Assembly (NCBI RefSeq): GCF_030144325.1
Contig: NZ_CP126307.1
Span: forward strand, 868,001-932,000
DNA length: 64,000 nucleotides
Source of the DNA: Bosea vestrisii
GTDB taxonomy: Bacteria > Pseudomonadota > Alphaproteobacteria > Rhizobiales > Beijerinckiaceae
Reading direction: 5' to 3'
This document shows positions 63,279-64,000 of this stretch, piece by piece. Made by a program: the position numbers and the translations under genes. Below the pieces are notes generated by a model. The model did no database searches. It worked only from the letters and a program-made list of their open reading frames with translations, and was not told the DNA's origin. Numbering within the stretch: the stretch's first letter is position 1; every line of letters begins with the position of its first letter.

Positions 63279-63644
63279 ATGGCCAGCGTCCGCTATTTCG
63301 TGACTGATGTCGACGAAGCCGTGCGCTTCTATGTCGACAGGCTCGGCTTTGCGCTGAAGCAGCAGTTCGGCCCGGCCATGGCGATCCTCGAACGTGGCGA
63401 CCTGACGCTCTGGCTCGCCGGCCCCGGCGCCTCGGCCTCGCGGGCGATGCCGGACGGGGGCAAGCCGATCCCCGGCGGCTGGAACCGCTTCGTCATCGAG
63501 GTAGAAGATCTCGCAGGGCTCGTGGAAACCCTGCACCGCAAGAGCGTACCTTTCCGAAACGAGATCGTGGTCGGGCCTGGCGGCAAGCAGATCCTGTGCG
63601 AGGATCCATCGGGCAATCTGATCGAGCTGTTCGAGTCGGCCTGA
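63279..63644 (+). CDS. VOC (glyoxalase/bleomycin-resistance) family protein
   Basis: A 121-aa single VOC module with two beta-alpha-beta halves: VRYFVTDVDEAVRFYVDRLGF at the start, and FVIEVEDLAGLVETLHRK with CEDPSGNLIELFES at the end (metal-ligand Glu in LIELF). Its role could be metalloenzyme or ligand binding. It follows the P1 peptidase by 40 bp. Confidence 0.85.
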   Translation: MASVRYFVTDVDEAVRFYVDRLGFALKQQFGPAMAILERGDLTLWLAGPGASASRAMPDGGKPIPGGWNRFVIEVEDLAGLVETLHRKSVPFRNEIVVGPGGKQILCEDPSGNLIELFESA

Positions 63645-63700
63645 TCATTGCCGCGCACCGCTGGGCGACAGCGCAGCGCGCACCGCTCCCAAAGGAAACA

Positions 63701-63718
63701 GGAGGGCTTGCGCCCTCC
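63701..63718 (-). terminator. Terminator of the yjhX-like gene
   Basis: GGAGGGC-TTGC-GCCCTCC; on the minus strand it is followed by TGTTTCCTTT. The tract is imperfect. Confidence 0.65.
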
Positions 63719-63726
63719 CGCTGTCG

Positions 63727-63984
63727 TCATCGGTTGTCGGCCTGCGAGCGGACGGCGAGCCGTCCTTGCTGCGAGATCCGATAGGGGCCGCCCTGGCGCG
63801 ACTCGATCAGGTGCTTTCGCCTGAGCCCGCCGAAGATGGCGAGCGTGCAATCGCTCAGGATGTGGCCTTCATGGGTGAAGCAATCGATGTGATGGATGCG
63901 GCCGTTCTCGCCGCGAAGATGGCGGATCTGTCCGCCACGGGCCAGCACGTGCAGCACGCGCTGCTCGCCCCGCGAAATGTTCAT
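63727..63984 (-). CDS. YjhX family protein (UPF0386)
   Basis: An 85-aa protein. It begins MNISRGEQRVLHVLARGGQI, has HIDCFTHEGHILSDCTLAIF in the middle and ends YRISQQGRLAVRSQADNR, matching the YjhX/UPF0386 family along its full length. In E. coli, YjhX is listed as a putative toxin paired with YjhQ; no acetyltransferase-type antitoxin is seen in this window. Intact with ATG 63984. Confidence 0.9.
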   Translation of the reverse strand: MNISRGEQRVLHVLARGGQIRHLRGENGRIHHIDCFTHEGHILSDCTLAIFGGLRRKHLIESRQGGPYRISQQGRLAVRSQADNR

Positions 63985-64000
63985 GTTGGTAGAGCCTGTG

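Overview
The window is high-GC alphaproteobacterial chromosome, most likely Hyphomicrobiales (Rhizobiales) and possibly Bosea-like. This rests on base composition, gene style, a liv operon carrying a DUF6867 membrane protein, REP-like palindromes that start CCTCATCCTGAGGAGC, and a sunset-domain protein. The genus is an inference. No rRNA, tRNA, CRISPR array or classical IS was seen.

Bases 1-16,400 are chromosomal metabolism. They hold the 3' end of a pcaB-like lyase gene, a flavin reductase, a GntR-family regulator with matching palindromes near two promoters, a cupin, two D-amino-acid-oxidase-type flavoenzymes, two bile-acid:sodium-symporter-family carriers and a tandem GST pair. Next come rpe, a frameshifted DUF1428 gene, purB, an RBBP9-type hydrolase, an RDD-rhomboid-TPR fusion and a third GST. 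Bases 16,500-23,700 hold a complete branched-chain amino-acid ABC operon (livH-livM-livG-livF-DUF6867-livK, minus strand) and a divergent M19 dipeptidase. Bases 23,800-40,400 hold two chemoreceptors, trmJ, an autotransporter, a TonB-dependent receptor, a Tat-type amine oxidase, secreted and DUF805 proteins, a MarR-GNAT fusion, murI and a small His-rich secreted protein.

Bases 41,086-59,141 form an integrated element of about 18 kb inserted into the 3' end of rpsD (ribosomal protein S4). A 14-bp direct repeat, ATCGAGTTCTACTC, marks both ends. The left end gives rpsD a new final two codons, stop and terminator. The original rpsD end and terminator lie stranded beyond the right end. The tyrosine integrase lies beside attR but carries a one-base frameshift. 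The core is phage-like: a 1,226-aa internal-virion-type protein, RNase HI, an HNH protein, a Rha-like regulator, small overlapping ORFs and a repeat-rich control region. A palindrome TGAAGTSACTTCA and its variants are scattered through it, and three copies supply the stop codon of the gene before them. No terminase, capsid, portal or polymerase gene remains.

The element carries two cargo modules near its ends. The left one is a two-gene operon: an HslV/proteasome-beta-like Ntn hydrolase with Thr1, Asp17 and Lys33 at canonical positions, followed 15 bp later by a protein with a HEPN RNase-type RNQFLH motif. The right one is a lower-GC FRG-domain gene converging on an unrecognised gene that seems to have lost its own 3' end. 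The Ntn-HEPN pair is the best candidate for an undescribed system, probably anti-phage or toxin-type, though that function is inferred only from motifs and context.

Bases 59,287-64,000 return to the chromosome: an unrecognised protein, a frameshifted NUDIX gene, a 5'-truncated MgtC-type remnant abutting a REP element, a Spy/CpxP-like protein, a frameshifted P1-family peptidase, a VOC protein and a YjhX-family protein. Three of the four frameshifts in the window sit at G5 or C5 runs where a six-base run would restore the frame, so base-calling errors must be considered.
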